Positions 6,190-8,321 of a stretch of 8,321 nucleotides of DNA are shown piece after piece; the first letter of the stretch is position 1; every line of letters begins with the position of its first letter. The notes under the pieces were generated by a model, which saw only the letters and a list, made by a program, of their open reading frames with translations, had not been told where the DNA came from and made no database searches. This DNA comes from an uncultured Peptococcaceae bacterium (lineage in GTDB: Bacteria > Bacillota > Peptococcia > Peptococcales > Peptococcaceae). Both the position numbers and the translations under genes were made by a program. The stretch lies in contig CAUDRX010000096.1 of assembly GCA_958451915.1 (NCBI GenBank), forward strand, positions 1 through 8,321, in the 5' to 3' direction.

Positions 6190-6675
6190 TCACTTTTCCT
6201 TAGGGCTGCGCACCATCGCGCTGACCCCGGTCTTAACGATCTCCTGGACGCCAAATGGGCGCAGGGTCTTGATGATCGCTTCGATCTTATCATCATCGCC
6301 GGTCGCTTCAATGATCATGGAGCGGCGACCAACATCGATGATACGCGCATGGAAGATATCCATCAGCGTTTTGATCTCCCCACGTGTCTCTCTGTCACAG
6401 GAAACACGGATCATGAGAAGCTGACGCTCGACGATGTCTTCATGTGTGATGTCATTGACTTTGATGACGTCAATAAGCTTGTGAAGCTGCTTTGTCACCT
6501 GTTCGATGGTCACCTCATCGCCATGGACCACGATGGTCATGCGGGAGACGGTCGGATCTTCAGTATCACTGACGACAAGACTGTCGATATTGTAGCCACG
6601 TCTGGAGAAGAGGCCGGATACACGAGACAAAACACCTGGATTGTTTTCTACAGTTACTGCTAATTTATGCTTCAT
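6190..6675 (-). CDS. ilvN: Acetohydroxyacid synthase small (regulatory) subunit
   Basis: This subunit activates the synthase large subunit and confers valine feedback inhibition. The 161-residue protein has an N-terminal ACT domain (KHKLAVTVENNPGVLSRVSG, 2-21; GLFSRRGYNIDSL, 21-33) and the second conserved domain typical of IlvN/IlvH from about residue 80. Asn11, Gly14 and Asn29, positions whose mutation gives valine resistance in E. coli IlvH, are all conserved, so valine sensitivity is expected. I chose the ATG at 6675: GGGGG (6685-6689) is nine bases upstream and residue numbers then match IlvH exactly. A TTG two codons earlier would be too close to that site. Its start overlaps the ilvB end by 11 bases, implying translational coupling. 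It is the only small subunit in the window despite two large-subunit genes. Confidence 0.95.
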   Translation of the reverse strand: MKHKLAVTVENNPGVLSRVSGLFSRRGYNIDSLVVSDTEDPTVSRMTIVVHGDEVTIEQVTKQLHKLIDVIKVNDITHEDIVERQLLMIRVSCDRETRGEIKTLMDIFHARIIDVGRRSMIIEATGDDDKIEAIIKTLRPFGVQEIVKTGVSAMVRSPKEK

Positions 6676-8321
6676 CTTCAAATTCCCCCACTATTTCATC
6701 TAATGAGCAACCTGCTGGGATCATTGGGTAAACGTTAGACAAGCGGTTGATCTTGCATTCAATAAACACCGGTCCATCAGCCCGGAGCAGGGCTGGGAGT
6801 TCTGCTTTTGCCTGCTCGAGTGTATCGATGCGATGGTATGGGATGTCATAGGCTTCCATGAGCTTATCCCACTTTGGTCCAACTTCGAGCGGTGTCGCTG
6901 CGTAGTTCGCATCATTGAACATTTCCTGCCACTGACGGACCATACCAAGATAGCCGTTGTTGAACATCACGATCTTCACCGGCACCTGGAATTCCTTGAC
7001 GATACAGAGCTCCTGCTCGTTCATCTGGAAGCTGCCATCCCCGGTGATCAGGATGACTCGTTCATCTTTTTTGCCGAACTGTGCCCCGATCGCTGCCGGC
7101 AGCCCATAACCCATCGTGCCAAGGCCGCCGGACGTCAGGAAATGGCGCGGACCTTTTGGATGCAGGAAGAGGGCCGACCACATCTGATGCTGGCCCACGT
7201 CGGTGACGACGATCGTGTCCTCATCCAGTTCTGCATTGATGACATCACACAGCTCCATTGGCGGCAGGCTCTGGATCACCCTTGGCAAGTGGCCGATAGT
7301 TCGCAGCGATCTCGGCGCGCCATGCGCTGTGATCCGCGCTCTCATCGGCGCATTCACCGGCGAGCAGTTCAAAGAATTCTGCAGCATCACCAACGATCGG
7401 CATATCAACGTGGACATTCTTACCGATCTCTGAAGAGTCGATGTCCACATGGATCTTTTTCGAGCCCTGAGAGAAACGGCTGGTATCACTCGTCACACGA
7501 TCATCGAAACGCATCCCGACTGCCAGCAGGAGATCACAGTGCTGGATCGCATAGTTGCCATCCGTCGTCCCATGCATCCCGACCATACCGACAAAGTTCT
7601 TATGGTCACCAGGGATGACCCCATTGGCCATCAGGGTCTGGCAGATCGGTACATCGAGGGTGTCAACGACTTTCAGGATGTCCTGCTGCACAGCTTCAGT
7701 CGTATTGACGCCACCGCCGACGATGATCAGCGGTCTTTCCGCTTCACTGAGCATGCGTTCCACTTTGCGGATCTGTTCGCGCGTGATCACGCTGCCTTTC
7801 AGTTTTCTCTTATAACGTTCCGTGACCTCTGCATCCAGATCAGGGTTCTTGACATCCTGAGTAAAGATGTCTTTTGGGATGTCGATGAGGACCGGACCCG
7901 GACGACCATTGGCCGCGATATAAAATGCATTTGCCAGGACCTGAGGGATCTGCTTGGCATCCTTGACCATGACAGTGGCTTTCGTCACAGCATCTGCCAT
8001 ACCAGTCACATAGGCTTCCTGGAAGCTGTCTTTCCCAAGCAGGGAACTCGCTACCTGCCCGCTGATCATCACCAGTGGGATCGAGTCCATCGATGCGGTG
8101 CCAAGACCCGTCATCATGTTTGCCGCCCCAGGGCCACTGGTCGCAAAGCAAACGCCGACTTTTCCTGTCGCACGGGCGTAGCCATCAGCTGCATGGATGG
8201 CACCCTGTTCATGGCGCATCAAAATATGCTTCACACTGAAATGTTTTAGACGATCATACAATGGAATGACTGCGCCCCCCGGCAAGCCAAACACCAGATC
8301 AACGCCTTGTTTCTCAAGGCA
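6665..8321 (-). pseudogene. ilvB: Acetohydroxyacid synthase large subunit, frameshifted and cut by the right edge
   Basis: The gene is read in two frames. The first, from the window edge to a TGA at 7245, carries VFGLPGGA, catalytic Glu in MRHEQGAIHAADGYARA, SGPGAANMMTG, SFQEAYVTG and GMRFDDRVTS. The second, ending at TAA 6665, carries TDVGQHQMW, GGLGTMGYGLPAA, the ThDP/Mg motif GDGSFQ to NN, Trp in VRQWQ (codon 6931-6929) and VYPMIPAG. Homology passes from one frame to the other at about 7265-7300; dropping one base, for example from the GGG at 7279-7281, would join NYRPLAK to VIQSLPPMELCDVI. All catalytic motifs are intact on both sides, so the lesion is recent or an assembly/sequencing error. 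Only the first few residues are lost to the right edge. Followed by ilvN with an 11-base overlap. If the shift is real, a truncated protein without the ThDP-binding domain results. Confidence 0.85.

Noticed and set aside
7245..7310. Programmed ribosomal frameshift to make full-length IlvB
   Set aside because: No heptameric slippery site with downstream pseudoknot was seen, AHAS is not known to use recoding, and the first-frame stop is about 35 bases past the break; mutation or sequence error is simpler.
6833..8249. Long plus-strand frames opposite ilvB (6833-7618 and 7449-8249)
   Set aside because: Shadows of the conserved synthase coding sequence; no domain or independent ribosome binding evidence.

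Overview
This window is a stretch of branched-chain and aspartate-family amino acid biosynthesis genes, all on the minus strand, so the text below reads from high to low coordinates. Good Shine-Dalgarno sequences, a GTG/TTG/ATG mix of possible starts, an HTH-ACT protein next to hom, and rather balanced base composition fit a Firmicute. A Negativicutes-type organism (Selenomonas/Megasphaera/Dialister relatives) is my best guess from protein flavour and gene order. I could not test this by search.

Unit 1 (8321 to about 3373) is a branched-chain operon: ilvB (acetohydroxyacid synthase large subunit, cut by the window edge and carrying a frameshift near 7265-7300), ilvN (regulatory small subunit), ilvC (ketol-acid reductoisomerase) and a second, divergent acetohydroxyacid synthase large subunit (here ilvB2). 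It ends in a strong intrinsic terminator at 3373-3402. Small hairpins lie in the two intercistronic gaps on either side of ilvC.

Unit 2 (from a promoter at 3278-3306 to the left edge) is a threonine-branch operon: an HTH+ACT protein of the PheB/UPF0735 type, hom (homoserine dehydrogenase), thrB (homoserine kinase) and lysC (aspartate kinase, C-terminus outside the window). hom/thrB and thrB/lysC overlap. The 189-base gap between the units holds the terminator, a near-consensus vegetative promoter, and a 25-bp inverted repeat overlapping its -10 box and start site that looks like an operator.

The two units join metabolically. lysC, hom and thrB lead from aspartate to O-phosphohomoserine and threonine; threonine can supply 2-ketobutyrate, the isoleucine precursor; and IlvBN/IlvC carry out the first two common steps of isoleucine, valine and leucine synthesis. 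The most interesting points are two paralogous synthase genes, one frameshifted and one with changed substrate-specificity residues, and the promoter/operator beside a probable dedicated regulator. I saw no mobile element, CRISPR, tRNA/rRNA or unfamiliar gene system. This is core metabolism, and no gene-free stretch exceeds 300 bases.
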